A stretch of 64,000 nt of DNA from Pseudomonas kermanshahensis (GCF_014269205.2 NZ_JABWRY020000001.1:5318001-5382000); one strand, 5' to 3'. Counted from the first letter of the stretch, positions 32,001 through 41,660 are shown. The notes: a model not told the origin generated them from the letters alone. Translations and numbers: made by a program.

Positions 32001-34676
32001 GATGCCCTGGACCAGAGCCTGACCGCCTGGAGCGACGCGGCCCTTGAGCTGCCCGACCTGCACAGGCGTCTGGACAGCCGAACCCGTATTCAGGACGCGC
32101 TATGGCTGCATTGGCAGGCCACCAACCTACCGGAAATCGGCCGGGGCGCTGCCACGCTGCGCCTGGATCGCATCCTGCTGATCGACTATCCCGCACAGCT
32201 ACCCGCCTTTTTCGAGCAACGCATCGTGCGCTTGCACCTGGTTGATTACCAAGGCACGGGCCTTATGAACTCACACACCCTGGGCGCGAACATCGGCCCG
32301 GAACTGCAGGCGGTAGACAACTTCCTGCAACGCTTCCGGCACCTCACATCCCTGGAAGTCAGCAGCCCTCAAGGGCTCACCTACAGCACCTTGAACCTGC
32401 AACCCCGACAGGTGTTTGCGACACTGCGCGAGCTGCGGCTACACGACACGCGCCTGGGCTTGAGTGGCGGTTATATCGCAGGGTTGAGTGACCGTTTCCC
32501 AAACCTGGAGGTGCTGGACCTGAGTGGCTGCCCGATCAACTATGTTGACGACAGGCCGCACATCGGCAATGTCCGTTTACGTTATCTCGGGCTAGACCGC
32601 ACGGGCCTGGTGGATTGGCCTGCCTGGCTCAACAGTCAGTCGCTCACCACGATCGATCACCTCTCCCTGCGTGACAACGCACTGACCAGCGTGCCCGACG
32701 AACTCGCCCTTGCGCCACGAACTGCACAGCCACGTCGGCGCATATCCTTGCAAGGTAACCTGCTGTCGCGTCGAACTATCCTGACGCTGTTGGCAGATCA
32801 ACCCTCCGAGGCCAGACAGTTCGACATGGCATTCGACACCCCTCCCAGCATTCAGCAAAGCGTTCAGGCCTACCGGCGAGATCAACAGCAGGTGCTGGCC
32901 ATCTTCGACAACTGGGCCAATGCCTCAAGCTCGTCCAACCCCCTGAGCGAACAGGCAACCGTAGCCAGAAGGCAAATCGGCGAGGCATGGCTCGCATTCA
33001 TGCGCACTGACTTCCTGGGGGCCATGGGCCCGTTGCAATTAACCGACATTTCGCTGGCTAACTTTCCACCGCAATTGCCGCCTCACCTGTACGCCCGCGT
33101 GCGCGAACTACAGCTGCTGCGCATGACCGCCACCCGTGAGCAGCTCAATAGGCTCCTGGGGCACTTCACACAACTGGAGGCACTCACCCTCGACGGCCAC
33201 GTTGCACCGACTGGCGCGCTTCCTAACTTGCTAGCGTCCTTACCGGACCTACAGCACCTGACAATACGTATAGAGGGCGGTCAGATCGATGATCAGGCCA
33301 TGGCAATGTTCGCGCGCATGCCCCAGTTAGAATCGCTCAATCTGGAAGGCAACCGCCTGGCCGCCTCTTTCGATAATGAGAACCTGCAAACCCTGAGCGA
33401 TCACCTGACCCGGCTCACCTTGTCCAACACCGGCCTGCACGCGTGGCCAGCGTGGGTAGAGACCCTTCTGCCCCTGGACATTCTGGACCTCGACGATAAC
33501 CAGATCGTCAACCTGCCGGACAACATCCTGTACAACCCGCGCAATGACCATGCGCACACGGAAATATCCCTGCGTGGCAACCCGCTGAGCGATTTCACGA
33601 TGTCCCGCGCCCATGGCTCTGAAGCGCGTAATAGGTCGTACAGTTTTCTGATGGACCTGCCCGACGAAATTCTTCAGGAGCATTGGCGCGAGCGTCACGA
33701 CTCGGACAGCGAGTCCGATGACAGCGACGATGATGACAGCGTCGGTTCCGGCGACCATGGCCATGCCCACAGCCCCGCCCTGGAACCTGAAATGGATGCC
33801 CCCGACGTCGACGACTGGCTCCTGGCAAGCGTGGAGGAAAACGAAGCGCACCGCACGGTGTGGGAGACGCTGCAGCAGGGCGGCGAAGCGCCGGCATTGC
33901 TCGAACTGGTAGGCCGCCTGGCGCACACGGCCTCATACCGAACGCTGGGCACCCGCGCCGATTTCGTCGCGCGCGTCTGGCGCATTCTGGAGGTCGCCGG
34001 CAACAGCGCCGAGGAACGTGCACTGTTCAACGGCATGGCCCACGCGGGCGTCGAGCGCAATGGTCAAGGGCTATACCAGACCTGCCACGACGGCGCCTGG
34101 CTGGTGTTCAACCAGATGGAAATCAAAGTGTTCACCGAGCAGGCACTCAAGGCGCTGCCCGAGCAGTCCCGCGGCCAGGCGCTGTATCGGCTGGTACTGC
34201 GCCTCTATCGGCTGGAGGCCGTCGAAACCATCGCCCGCGAACGGGCCGGTACCCGCGACGAAGCCGAAGTGCGCATGGCCTACAAGCTGAACCTGGCGGA
34301 GGCTTTGGAACTGCCGCTGGCACCCAAAAAGATGCTCTACCAGGCCTGCGCCAACGTCAGCCCCGCAGAGCTGGATGCTGCTCGGGCGCAGGTACTTGCC
34401 GATGAAAATGGCGACCCGTTCCTGCTATTCGCCGCCCGGCAGGATGCCTGGGTCGACTACCTGCGGGAAACCTATGCAGAACGGTTCGCCTTACTTGAGC
34501 AAGACTACCAACAGCGCGTGCTGGATGCGCCAGATGAAACACGGGAGCCCGGCGGTGCCAGCCCGACCCTGGAAGCACTGGCGCCGCTGTTCGAACGCCT
34601 GAAGCTCGAATACGAACAAAAGGTCGCCCACCTGATACGCGAACTGACCATTGCCGAAAGCTACAGGTACGCTTGA
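29019..34676 (+). CDS. Giant LRR protein with NEL-type E3 ubiquitin ligase domain (2)
   Basis: This 1,885-residue paralogue of the preceding gene has the same order of parts. The toxin-like N-terminal region includes CRELDLGAQY and YIPEDPVCPLKEYAS. A hydrophobic pair lies near residue 441, followed by YEGIESW, then the PSFIEELQSV...PFAHDILLP segment. Two LRR modules begin at residues 1047 and 1339, a spacing of about 290 residues as in the paralogue. The NEL domain carries TCHDG (Cys1689) and TRDEAEVRMAYK, plus MLYQACANVSPAELDAAR. It differs by a strongly acidic, serine-rich linker at about 1560-1583 between LRR and NEL. I start at the internal ATG at 29019 with CGGAG upstream; the longer frame to 28962 overlaps the hairpin. 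Probably co-transcribed with the preceding gene. Confidence 0.85.
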   Translation: MPAITAPAGIVGDDAINPAYSLITGLVPDWFKALPAHQYAALRSATQQPLDWYEQACLQMPETVATFHAEHAHFRWLESQKQHALGQLTTLEAFAEPLLKTAITQRFGLEVDVRRAVLFHPRLAETPWSFANLSKDPAVEAAAAVRRATQPLLTAALQNFVAGDTQAGGMDLRRMKAVIYDPANEDQTLAIAPHEFAALCRELDLGAQYQKTLEAVFNPTSSADQAPGAAAFNQLGLLKRCESSTLKLHACVAYMKKHISERTYGLLLDVADNKRVMQDASPLLSRNLQLRDVDLTGVVAIGPSDDQGGLLGPFTVYIPEDPVCPLKEYASTLDFVSDLRDRMFSPGYLDFFRGLVADEQADALFATLTDRLYPLVWAEGGQLKVRRPDRQAKLHVRMHDYSQSFLTEFTLRKVRKLQTDALYHGVPTAVMDEKALEARLAYFAGGVLQALNIGAFFVPVLGQVMMVVTTFQLAYESYEGIESWSRGEREQALGYLMDVVENIALFAALGAAGAGAGTTPALERIPVETPSFIEELQSVTLANGKTRLIKPNITPFAHDILLPAGLKPDEFGLYHYQGKTWLALEDRVYSVKTSPGNPPQQRIEHPTKAISYEPLLRHNEAGAWQHEFERPRQWQGHTLFRRLGPSASGFSEETARRILAVSDTHETVLRQVLTENQRPPALLEDTLRRFRLDHEVSRDLAGTDANTRITAFQARYQTPPVDQAPSTQTITRRYPALPVGIADELARHASPAELEQLLAGKVPLRLAQEIHTYQQQVRLARAYEGLYLDNVNNPDTDRLVLHSVARLPGWADEIRIELRQGRFTGPVIDQVGAPDGPVRKVLTQHADGYHTYDGEGHELHGRDTIYSAILHALPDVNRAALGFPNTWEGPALKQRVQQLPLLPRPELRKVLHMQPAKPGANSPMRLADGRVGYPLSGRGSLASTVLREDLLYLIRLLALEQDTQSAEAVLAALEGAGLSRVQISDRLNELMAERDALDQSLTAWSDAALELPDLHRRLDSRTRIQDALWLHWQATNLPEIGRGAATLRLDRILLIDYPAQLPAFFEQRIVRLHLVDYQGTGLMNSHTLGANIGPELQAVDNFLQRFRHLTSLEVSSPQGLTYSTLNLQPRQVFATLRELRLHDTRLGLSGGYIAGLSDRFPNLEVLDLSGCPINYVDDRPHIGNVRLRYLGLDRTGLVDWPAWLNSQSLTTIDHLSLRDNALTSVPDELALAPRTAQPRRRISLQGNLLSRRTILTLLADQPSEARQFDMAFDTPPSIQQSVQAYRRDQQQVLAIFDNWANASSSSNPLSEQATVARRQIGEAWLAFMRTDFLGAMGPLQLTDISLANFPPQLPPHLYARVRELQLLRMTATREQLNRLLGHFTQLEALTLDGHVAPTGALPNLLASLPDLQHLTIRIEGGQIDDQAMAMFARMPQLESLNLEGNRLAASFDNENLQTLSDHLTRLTLSNTGLHAWPAWVETLLPLDILDLDDNQIVNLPDNILYNPRNDHAHTEISLRGNPLSDFTMSRAHGSEARNRSYSFLMDLPDEILQEHWRERHDSDSESDDSDDDDSVGSGDHGHAHSPALEPEMDAPDVDDWLLASVEENEAHRTVWETLQQGGEAPALLELVGRLAHTASYRTLGTRADFVARVWRILEVAGNSAEERALFNGMAHAGVERNGQGLYQTCHDGAWLVFNQMEIKVFTEQALKALPEQSRGQALYRLVLRLYRLEAVETIARERAGTRDEAEVRMAYKLNLAEALELPLAPKKMLYQACANVSPAELDAARAQVLADENGDPFLLFAARQDAWVDYLRETYAERFALLEQDYQQRVLDAPDETREPGGASPTLEALAPLFERLKLEYEQKVAHLIRELTIAESYRYA

Positions 34677-34685
34677 CGCCCCGTT

Positions 34686-34706
34686 GAGCGGCGCGCTGCG
34701 CCGCTC
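34686..34706. terminator. Convergent hairpin between NEL gene 2 and hutG
   Basis: GAGCGGCGC (34686-34694) and GCGCCGCTC (34698-34706) form a perfect 9-bp stem with a 3-base loop in the 39-base gap between convergent stop codons. There is no clear T tract, so its efficiency is uncertain. Confidence 0.55.
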
Positions 34707-34715
34707 GACATCCGC

Positions 34716-35519
34716 TTACTTTCCGTAGCGCTCCCGGCCCCAGGCCAGCAGTGTCTCAAGCAGCGCGCGCAGCACCGCTTGGGTCGGCTGCGCCAGGTCT
34801 TCGCGGTACGCGAAGGGTTCCACCTCTTCCATGTAGGTACTCTGCGCCAGCTCCAGCTGCACAGCATGAATGTGCTCGGCCGGGTTACCGTAATGCCGGG
34901 TGATATGCCCGCCTTTGAAGCGCCCATTCAGCACATGGCTGTAACCCTGTGCCTCAGCGCACGCCCCCTGCAGCCGCTCGGCCAGCTCGGCATCGCAACT
35001 GGCGCCGTTGAAGGTGCCCAGGTTGAAGTCCGGCAGCTTGCCGTCGAACAGGTGCGGGATCAGCGAGCGGATCGAGTGGGCATCCCACAGCAAGGCGTAG
35101 CCGAACGCCTCGCGCAGGCGCGCCAGCTCGCGCTGGATCGTCTCGTGATAAGGCCGCCAGATCTGTTCCAGGTAGGCCTTGCGCTCGTCCGCGGAGGGTT
35201 CCTTGCCGTGTTTGAACAGTGGCTCACCCTCGAACAGCGTGGCCGGGTACAGCCCCGTGGTGGCCCCGGCGTACAGCGGCTTGTCGTCATCCGGGCGGTT
35301 CAGGTCGATGACGAAGCGTGAATACTCCGCCGCCACCACGCTGGCACCCAGCTCACGGGCGAAATCGTACAGGCGCGGGATGTGCCAGTCGGTGTCGGGC
35401 AGGCTCTGCGCCTGGTCGACCAAGCCCTCACGCACGGCTTGAGTCAGGCCGAGCCCGGCGTGGGGCATGCTGATCAGCAGGGGCAGGCGGCCCTGGTGAA
35501 AACTCAGTACCTTGTCCAT
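34716..35519 (-). CDS. hutG: N-formylglutamate deformylase HutG
   Basis: The 267-residue enzyme hydrolyses N-formylglutamate to glutamate and formate, the last step of the five-step histidine pathway. The family pattern SMPHAGLGL near the start, DWHIPRLYDFA, and LLWDAHSIRS (metal/active-site His) are visible. I use the ATG at 35519 with a GAGGC site; the longer frame to 35696 lies inside hutI. The gap from the hutI stop is 10 bases. Confidence 0.94.
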   Translation of the reverse strand: MDKVLSFHQGRLPLLISMPHAGLGLTQAVREGLVDQAQSLPDTDWHIPRLYDFARELGASVVAAEYSRFVIDLNRPDDDKPLYAGATTGLYPATLFEGEPLFKHGKEPSADERKAYLEQIWRPYHETIQRELARLREAFGYALLWDAHSIRSLIPHLFDGKLPDFNLGTFNGASCDAELAERLQGACAEAQGYSHVLNGRFKGGHITRHYGNPAEHIHAVQLELAQSTYMEEVEPFAYREDLAQPTQAVLRALLETLLAWGRERYGK

Positions 35520-35529
35520 TGCGCCTCGC

Positions 35530-36735
35530 TCAGTTGGAAAGTTCATGGCCCCGGCGCACCACGCGCTTGGGCAGGTCGCCGCCGAGCCAATAGGCCAGGT
35601 CGGCAGGGCGTTCGATGTGCCAGGCGACGAAGTCGGCCACCTTGCCGGCTTCAAGCGAGCCGTGGCTGTCGCCCAGGCCGAGGGCCGTAGCGGCATGGGT
35701 GGTCACGCCGGCCAGGGCTTCTTCGGGGGTCATGCGGAACAGCGTGCAGCCCATGTTCAACATCAGGCGCAGCGACAGCCCTGGCGAAGTGCCGGGGTTG
35801 AGGTCACTGGCCAGGGCAATTTTCACCCCGTGGCGGCGCAAGGCCTCCATCGGGGGCAGTTGGGTCTCGCGCAGGAAGTAGAAGGCGCCCGGCAGCAGCA
35901 CGGCGACAGTGCCGGCCGCGGCCATGGCAATGGCGTCTTCCTCGGTCATGAACTCCAGGTGATCGGCCGACAGCGCCTGGTAGCGCGCAGCCAAACTGGA
36001 GCCGTGCAGCGACGACAACTGTTCGGCATGCAGTTTGACCGGCAGGCCCAACTCATGCGCCTTGATGAATACCCGCTCGACCTGGGCCGGGGAGAACGCC
36101 AGGTGTTCGCAGAAGGCATCCACGGCATCCACCAGGCCCTCTGCGGCCAAGGCCGGCAGCATCTCGTCGCAGATGTGGGTGATGTAGTCGTCGGCCCGGC
36201 CAGCGTACTCCGGCGGCAGGGCGTGGGCCGCCAGGCAGGTGGCGCGCACCGCCAGCGGCAATTCGTCGGCCAGGCGCCGGGCCACGCGCAGCATCTTGCG
36301 CTCGTTGGCCAGGTCCAGGCCGTAGCCGGACTTGACCTCAAGCGTGGTCACGCCATCGCGCATCAACGCCTGAACCCGCTGGCGAGCACTGGCGAACAGC
36401 TCATCCTCGCTGGCCGCGCGGGTGGCCCGCACGGTGCTGGCGATGCCGCCGCCTTGCGCCGCGATTTCGGCATAGCTCACGCCTTGCAGGCGCTGCTCGA
36501 ACTCGCCGCTGCGGTTGCCACCGAACACGGCGTGGGTGTGGCAGTCGATCAGGCCAGGGGTGACCCAGGCGTAGCCCAGGTCCACCGTACGTTCAGCCTC
36601 GACCGGCCGCAGCTCGCTGCGGGGGCCGATCCATTCGATCAGCCCGGCGCAGGTGACGATCGCCGCGTCCTCGATGATCGCGTAACGCCCGTCCACCATG
36701 GTTGCCGCATGGCAGTGCTGCCAGAGGGTTCTCAT
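35530..36735 (-). CDS. hutI: Imidazolonepropionase HutI
   Basis: The 401-residue amidohydrolase opens imidazolonepropionate to N-formimidoylglutamate. Metal-binding CHTHAVFGG is near residue 67, with later [23 protein letters not shown] and [12 protein letters not shown]. The ATG at 36735 has an AGGAG site and gives the family length; the longer frame to 36942 is a non-coding extension into hutT. It is followed closely by hutG. Confidence 0.95.
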   Translation of the reverse strand: MRTLWQHCHAATMVDGRYAIIEDAAIVTCAGLIEWIGPRSELRPVEAERTVDLGYAWVTPGLIDCHTHAVFGGNRSGEFEQRLQGVSYAEIAAQGGGIASTVRATRAASEDELFASARQRVQALMRDGVTTLEVKSGYGLDLANERKMLRVARRLADELPLAVRATCLAAHALPPEYAGRADDYITHICDEMLPALAAEGLVDAVDAFCEHLAFSPAQVERVFIKAHELGLPVKLHAEQLSSLHGSSLAARYQALSADHLEFMTEEDAIAMAAAGTVAVLLPGAFYFLRETQLPPMEALRRHGVKIALASDLNPGTSPGLSLRLMLNMGCTLFRMTPEEALAGVTTHAATALGLGDSHGSLEAGKVADFVAWHIERPADLAYWLGGDLPKRVVRRGHELSN

Positions 36736-36751
36736 TTGCAAATCTCCTGTA

Positions 36752-38155
36752 CTAGCGGTGCAGCTCGGCCGGCGCCTGGGCCGCCTTGCCCTGCCCTGCC
36801 CGCGGCTTGCACCACAGCAGGTAGGACGCGACCAGGAACACCACCCAGACGACACCGACCAACAACGCGGCCTGGGTATCCGGGAAGTAACCGAGCACGC
36901 CAAAGATGAACACCATGAACGCGATGGCCATGGCGGGGCCATAGGGCCAGAACGGTACCGGGAACGCGAGCTGCGCGGCTTCTTCGCGGCTCATGCTGCG
37001 GCGCATGGCGACCTGAGTGACCAGGATCATCAGCCACACCCACACAGTGGCGAAGGTGGCGATCGAAGCGATCAGCAGGAACACGTTCTCGGGGATCAGG
37101 TAGTTGAGCAACACCCCAACCAGCAGCGCCGCGCCCATGACCACCACGGTCATCCACGGCACGCCGTGCTTGGACAGCTTGCTGAAACCACGCGGGGCGT
37201 GGCCTTGCTGGGCCAGGCCATACATCATGCGGCCGGCGCCGAAGATGTCGCTGTTGATGGCCGAAATCGCAGCGGAAATCACCACCACGTTCAGCACTGC
37301 CGCTGCCGAACCGATCCCCAGGTTGCTGAAGATCTGCACGAACGGGCTGCCTTCGCTGCCGATCTGCGGCCACGGGTACAGGCACATCAGCACGAACAGG
37401 GTCAGCACGTAGAACAGCAGGATGCGCAGTGGCACGGCATTGATGGCCTTGGGGATGACCCGTTGTGGGTCCTTGGCCTCACCGGCGGTCACGCCGATGA
37501 TTTCGATACCGCCAAAGGCAAACATGACCACCGCGAAGGAGGCGATCAGGCCGCCGACACCGTTAGGCATGAAGCCGCCATGCTCGACCAGGTTGCTCAA
37601 GCCGACGGCATGCCCGGTGCCCACCTGGCTGAAGCCGAAGGCCATGATGCCGAGGCCGGCGAGGATCATCGCGACGATGGCGCCGACCTTGAGCAGCGAC
37701 AGCCAGAATTCCATTTCGCCGAACACTTTGACGTTGCACAGGTTCAGGCCGCCAATCAGGAAGACGATGCCCAGTACCCAGATCCAGCGGGCCACTTCAG
37801 GGAACCAGAAGCCCATGTAGATACCGAAGGCGGTCACGTCGGCGATGGCGACAATGACCATTTCGAAGGCGTAGGTCCAGCCGAGGATGAAGCCGGCCAT
37901 AGGGCCGAGGTAGGTCGTGGCGTAGTGGCCGAAGGAGCCGGCGACCGGGTTGTGCACGGCCATCTCGCCGAGGGCGCGCATGACCATGAACACGGCGGCG
38001 CCGCCGATCAGGTAGGCCAGCAGCACGGCGGGGCCGGCCATCTGGATGGCAGAGGCGGAACCGTAGAAAAGCCCGGTACCGATAGCGGAGCCGAGCGCCA
38101 TGAAACGGATGTGCCGGGCCGATAGCCCGCGCTTGAGACCTTGAGCTTGTTGCAT
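36752..38155 (-). CDS. hutT: Histidine/amino-acid permease of the hut cluster (APC family)
   Basis: The 467-residue protein has about twelve membrane helices and the amino-acid/polyamine/organocation signature in its first helix ([21 protein letters not shown]). It resembles AAT-family permeases such as ProY. Placement between hutH and hutI marks it as the histidine importer that I know as HutT in P. putida. The specificity is inferred from context, not from residues. Confidence 0.88.
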   Translation of the reverse strand: MQQAQGLKRGLSARHIRFMALGSAIGTGLFYGSASAIQMAGPAVLLAYLIGGAAVFMVMRALGEMAVHNPVAGSFGHYATTYLGPMAGFILGWTYAFEMVIVAIADVTAFGIYMGFWFPEVARWIWVLGIVFLIGGLNLCNVKVFGEMEFWLSLLKVGAIVAMILAGLGIMAFGFSQVGTGHAVGLSNLVEHGGFMPNGVGGLIASFAVVMFAFGGIEIIGVTAGEAKDPQRVIPKAINAVPLRILLFYVLTLFVLMCLYPWPQIGSEGSPFVQIFSNLGIGSAAAVLNVVVISAAISAINSDIFGAGRMMYGLAQQGHAPRGFSKLSKHGVPWMTVVVMGAALLVGVLLNYLIPENVFLLIASIATFATVWVWLMILVTQVAMRRSMSREEAAQLAFPVPFWPYGPAMAIAFMVFIFGVLGYFPDTQAALLVGVVWVVFLVASYLLWCKPRAGQGKAAQAPAELHR

Positions 38156-38194
38156 GTCACGTCCTAATTTTGTTTTTGTGGTCGTGAGATCGAG

Positions 38195-38299
38195 GGGGCT
38201 GCGTTGCAGCCCTTTCGCAGCGCAAGGCTGCTCCTACAGGGAAAGCGTTGCCGTTGTAGGAGCAGCCTTGTGCTGCGAATGGGCCGCAACGCGGCCCCA
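38195..38299. repeat. REP pair between hutH and hutT
   Basis: GCAGCGCAAGGCTGCTCCTACA (two halves at 38218-38239) is mirrored by TGTAGGAGCAGCCTTGTGCTGC at 38255-38276, with GGGCTGCGTTGCAGCCC and GGGCCGCAACGCGGCCC hairpins outside. It lies in the 150-base gap downstream of hutH and may reduce expression of the genes beyond. Confidence 0.85.
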
Positions 38300-38305
38300 A
38301 AGGCA

Positions 38306-39838
38306 TTACAGGCTAGGCAGAACCCCAGCCGGCAACAGCCCGGTCAGACTGCCCTTGGCCAGCAGTTCGACAGCCTTCTCGATATCCGGCGCAAAGAACC
38401 GGTCGCGGTCGTAGTGCGGCACTTCGCTGCGCAGCGCCTGACGCGCCTGCTCCAGCTTGGCGGAGGTCTTCAGCCCTTTGCGCAGGTCCAGGCCCTGGCA
38501 AGCGCCCAGCCATTCGATGGCCAGCACGCCACGGGTGTTCTCGGCCATTTCCCACAGGCGCTTGCCCGCCGCCGGGGCCATCGATACGTGGTCTTCCTGG
38601 TTGGCCGAGGTGGGCAGGCTGTCGACGCTGTGCGGGTGCGACAGCGCCTTGTTCTCGCTGGCCAGCGCAGCAGCGGTGACCTGGGCGATCATGAAGCCGG
38701 AGTTGACCCCACCGTTTTCCACCAGGAACGGCGGCAGTTGGGACATGTGTTTGTCCATCATCAGCGAAATGCGGCGCTCACTCAGCGAGCCGATTTCGGC
38801 GATGGCCAGGGCCAGGTTGTCAGCAGCCATGGCCACCGGTTCGGCGTGGAAGTTACCGCCCGAGATCACGTCACCTTCTGCAGCGAACACCAGCGGGTTG
38901 TCGGACACGGCGTTGGCTTCGATGCCCAGCACTTCGGCAGCCTGGCGCAGCTGGGTCAGGCAAGCGCCCATGACCTGTGGCTGGCAGCGCAGCGAGTACG
39001 GGTCTTGGACCTTGTCGCAGTTCTTGTGCGATTGCGAGACTTCGCTGGTTTCACCCAGCAGGTCGCGGAAGCACGCGGCGGTGTCGATCTGGCCACGCTG
39101 GCCACGCACGGCATGTACCCGTGCATCGAACGGCGAACGCGAGCCCAGCGCCGCTTCCACGGTGAGGCCACCGCAGGCAATGGCGGCGGCATACAGGTCT
39201 TCGGCGTAGAACAGCCCGCGCAAGGCGTAGGCCGAGGACGCCTGGGTGCCGTTGAGCAGGGCCAAGCCCTCTTTGGCGGCCAGGGTCAGAGGTTCCAGGC
39301 CAGCAACGGCCAGGGCTTCGGTGGCCGACAGCCACTGGCCCTTGTAGCGCGCCTTGCCTTCGCCGAGCAGCACCAGCGACATGTGCGCCAGCGGTGCCAG
39401 GTCGCCGGAAGCACCGACCGAGCCTTTGAGCGGGATGTGTGGGTAGACTTCGGCGTTGACCAAGGCGATCAGGGCATCGATCACCTTGCGGCGGATGCCG
39501 GAGAAACCACGGCTGAGGCTGTTGATCTTGAGCACCATGATCAAGCGCACCAGGTCGTCGTCCAACGGCGCGCCGATGCCGGCGGCGTGGGACAGCACCA
39601 GCGAGCGCTGCAGGTTTTCCAGGTCATGGCTGGCAATGCGGGTCGAGGCCAGCAGGCCGAAACCGGTGTTGATGCCGTAGGCGGTGCGGTCTTCGGCAAG
39701 AATCTGTTCGACGCAGGCAACGCTGTCGTTGATCGGCTGGTCGGCGCTGGCATCCAGGCGCAGGCGCACGGGTGCGGCGTGGATCGCGCGCAGCTGGGCC
39801 AGGGTCAGGGTGCCAGGCTTGAGGGTCAGTTCGGTCAC
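38306..39838 (-). CDS. hutH: Histidine ammonia-lyase HutH
   Basis: The 510-residue enzyme converts histidine to urocanate and ammonia. The self-forming MIO cofactor triad Ala-Ser-Gly is at residues 143-145 in [23 protein letters not shown] (catalytic Tyr) near 54-61 and QEDHVSM near 410 are the other active-site elements. Length and start are standard. It is transcribed after hutU with a 69-base gap containing a hairpin. Confidence 0.97.
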   Translation of the reverse strand: MTELTLKPGTLTLAQLRAIHAAPVRLRLDASADQPINDSVACVEQILAEDRTAYGINTGFGLLASTRIASHDLENLQRSLVLSHAAGIGAPLDDDLVRLIMVLKINSLSRGFSGIRRKVIDALIALVNAEVYPHIPLKGSVGASGDLAPLAHMSLVLLGEGKARYKGQWLSATEALAVAGLEPLTLAAKEGLALLNGTQASSAYALRGLFYAEDLYAAAIACGGLTVEAALGSRSPFDARVHAVRGQRGQIDTAACFRDLLGETSEVSQSHKNCDKVQDPYSLRCQPQVMGACLTQLRQAAEVLGIEANAVSDNPLVFAAEGDVISGGNFHAEPVAMAADNLALAIAEIGSLSERRISLMMDKHMSQLPPFLVENGGVNSGFMIAQVTAAALASENKALSHPHSVDSLPTSANQEDHVSMAPAAGKRLWEMAENTRGVLAIEWLGACQGLDLRKGLKTSAKLEQARQALRSEVPHYDRDRFFAPDIEKAVELLAKGSLTGLLPAGVLPSL

Positions 39839-39857
39839 TTCGCTACTCCATTCTGTC

Positions 39858-39873
39858 GGGGCCCGCAGGCCCC
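39858..39873 (-). promoter_or_regulatory. Intercistronic hairpin between hutU and hutH
   Basis: GGGGCC (39858-39863) and GGCCCC (39868-39873) form a 6-bp GC stem with a 4-base loop. It may slow read-through or protect the hutU message; there is no downstream T tract on the minus strand. Confidence 0.4.
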
Positions 39874-39907
39874 TTCTTGTTGTTCAGTATCTCTCAAAGT
39901 GCAGCGA

Positions 39908-41581
39908 TCAGCCCGTGATCATTGGCAGGTCGAGGCCTTGCTCTTTGGCGCAATCGACGGCGATGTCGTAGCCGGCATCGGCATGGCGCATAACGCCGGT
40001 GCCTGGGTCGTTGGTCAGCACGCGGGCGATGCGCTCGGCGGCTTCATCGGTACCGTCGCAGACGATGACCATGCCGGAGTGCTGCGAGAAGCCCATGCCT
40101 ACGCCGCCGCCGTGGTGCAGCGACACCCAGGTGGCGCCGCTGGCGGTGTTGAGCAGGGCATTGAGCAACGGCCAGTCGGAGACGGCGTCGGAGCCGTCAC
40201 GCATGGCTTCGGTTTCGCGGTTGGGGCTCGATACCGAACCGGAGTCCAGGTGGTCGCGGCCAATCACGATCGGCGCCGACAGCTCGCCGCTGCGGACCAT
40301 TTCGTTGAACGCCAGGCCCAGCTTGGCGCGCAGGCCCAGGCCGACCCAGCAGATACGCGCTGGCAGGCCTTGGAAGCTGATGCGCTCGCGGGCCATGTCC
40401 AGCCAGCGGTGCAGGTGGGCGTCGTCGGGGATCAGTTCTTTGACCTTGGCGTCGGTCTTGTAGATGTCATCGGCTTCGCCAGACAGCGCGGCCCAGCGGA
40501 ACGGGCCTACGCCGCGGCAGAACAGCGGGCGAATGTAGGCCGGTACGAAGCCTGGGAAATCAAAGGCGTTGGCCACGCCCTCTTCCTTGGCCATCTGGCG
40601 AATGTTGTTGCCGTAGTCGAAGGTCGGGATGCCCTGCTTCTGGAAATCGAGCATGGCCTGTACGTGCACAGCCATGGACTGCTTGGCAGCCTTGACCACC
40701 GCAGCCGGTTCGGTCTGCGCGCGGTCGCGGTACTGCTCCCAGGTCCAGCCGGCCGGCAGGTAGCCGTTGAGCGGGTCGTGGGCGCTGGTCTGGTCGGTGA
40801 CCATGTCCGGGCGCACGCCACGCTTGACCAGCTCAGGCAGGATTTCAGCGGCGTTACCGTGCAAGGCGATAGAGATGGCCTTGCCTTCGGCGGTGTACTT
40901 GGCGATGCGTGCCAGGGCGTCGTCGAGGTCGGTGGCCTGCTCGTCGACGTAGCGGGTTTCCAGACGGAAATCGATACGGCTCTGCTGGCATTCGATGTTC
41001 AACGAGCACGCGCCGGCCAGGGTCGCGGCCAGTGGCTGGGCGCCGCCCATGCCGCCGAGGCCTGCGGTCAGTACCCACTTGCCTTTCAGGCTGCCACCGT
41101 AGTGCTGGCGGCCGGCCTCGACGAAGGTTTCGTAGGTGCCCTGGACGATGCCCTGGCTGCCGATGTAGATCCAGCTGCCGGCGGTCATCTGGCCGTACAT
41201 GGCCAGGCCCTTGGCATCCAGTTCGTTGAAGTGTTCCCAGTTAGCCCAGTGCGGCACCAGGTTGGAGTTGGCGATCAGTACGCGGGGGGCGTTGCTGTGG
41301 GTCTTGAACACGCCGACCGGCTTGCCCGACTGCACCAGCAGGGTTTCGTCGTCTTCCAGGCGGGTCAGGGTCTCGACGATCTTGTCGTAGCAGGCCCAGT
41401 TGCGGGCAGCGCGACCAATACCACCGTAGACCACCAGTTCTTTCGGGTTTTCGGCGACCTGCGGATCGAGGTTGTTCATCAGCATGCGCAGTGGCGCTTC
41501 GGTCAGCCAGCTTTTGGCGGTCAGCTTGTTGCCACGTGGGGCACGGATTTCAACGTCACGGTATTTGTTGTTGTCGGTCAC
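39908..41581 (-). CDS. hutU: Urocanate hydratase HutU
   Basis: The 557-residue NAD-dependent urocanase produces imidazolonepropionate. The highly conserved segments [47 protein letters not shown] (NAD site) and the active-site Cys region [11 protein letters not shown] are all present. I choose the GTG at 41581, which yields the known [17 protein letters not shown] start; the longer frame to 41785 runs through the operator and inverted repeat. Confidence 0.96.
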   Translation of the reverse strand: MTDNNKYRDVEIRAPRGNKLTAKSWLTEAPLRMLMNNLDPQVAENPKELVVYGGIGRAARNWACYDKIVETLTRLEDDETLLVQSGKPVGVFKTHSNAPRVLIANSNLVPHWANWEHFNELDAKGLAMYGQMTAGSWIYIGSQGIVQGTYETFVEAGRQHYGGSLKGKWVLTAGLGGMGGAQPLAATLAGACSLNIECQQSRIDFRLETRYVDEQATDLDDALARIAKYTAEGKAISIALHGNAAEILPELVKRGVRPDMVTDQTSAHDPLNGYLPAGWTWEQYRDRAQTEPAAVVKAAKQSMAVHVQAMLDFQKQGIPTFDYGNNIRQMAKEEGVANAFDFPGFVPAYIRPLFCRGVGPFRWAALSGEADDIYKTDAKVKELIPDDAHLHRWLDMARERISFQGLPARICWVGLGLRAKLGLAFNEMVRSGELSAPIVIGRDHLDSGSVSSPNRETEAMRDGSDAVSDWPLLNALLNTASGATWVSLHHGGGVGMGFSQHSGMVIVCDGTDEAAERIARVLTNDPGTGVMRHADAGYDIAVDCAKEQGLDLPMITG

Positions 41582-41646
41582 GGGAAGGGTCCTCTGCGGT
41601 CGTCCGCGGGCAGGTGTGTCGTGGTCAATATACAAACACACCTTTA

Positions 41647-41660
41647 CTTGTATGTACAAG
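41647..41660. promoter_or_regulatory. HutC-type operator upstream of hutU
   Basis: CTTGTATGTACAAG is symmetric at 12 of 14 positions and lies 66 bases upstream of the hutU start. It resembles the TTGTAYRTACAA-type sites bound by HutC, the urocanate-responsive GntR repressor encoded nearby. A further ATATACAAAC half-site lies at 41628-41637. Confidence 0.65.
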
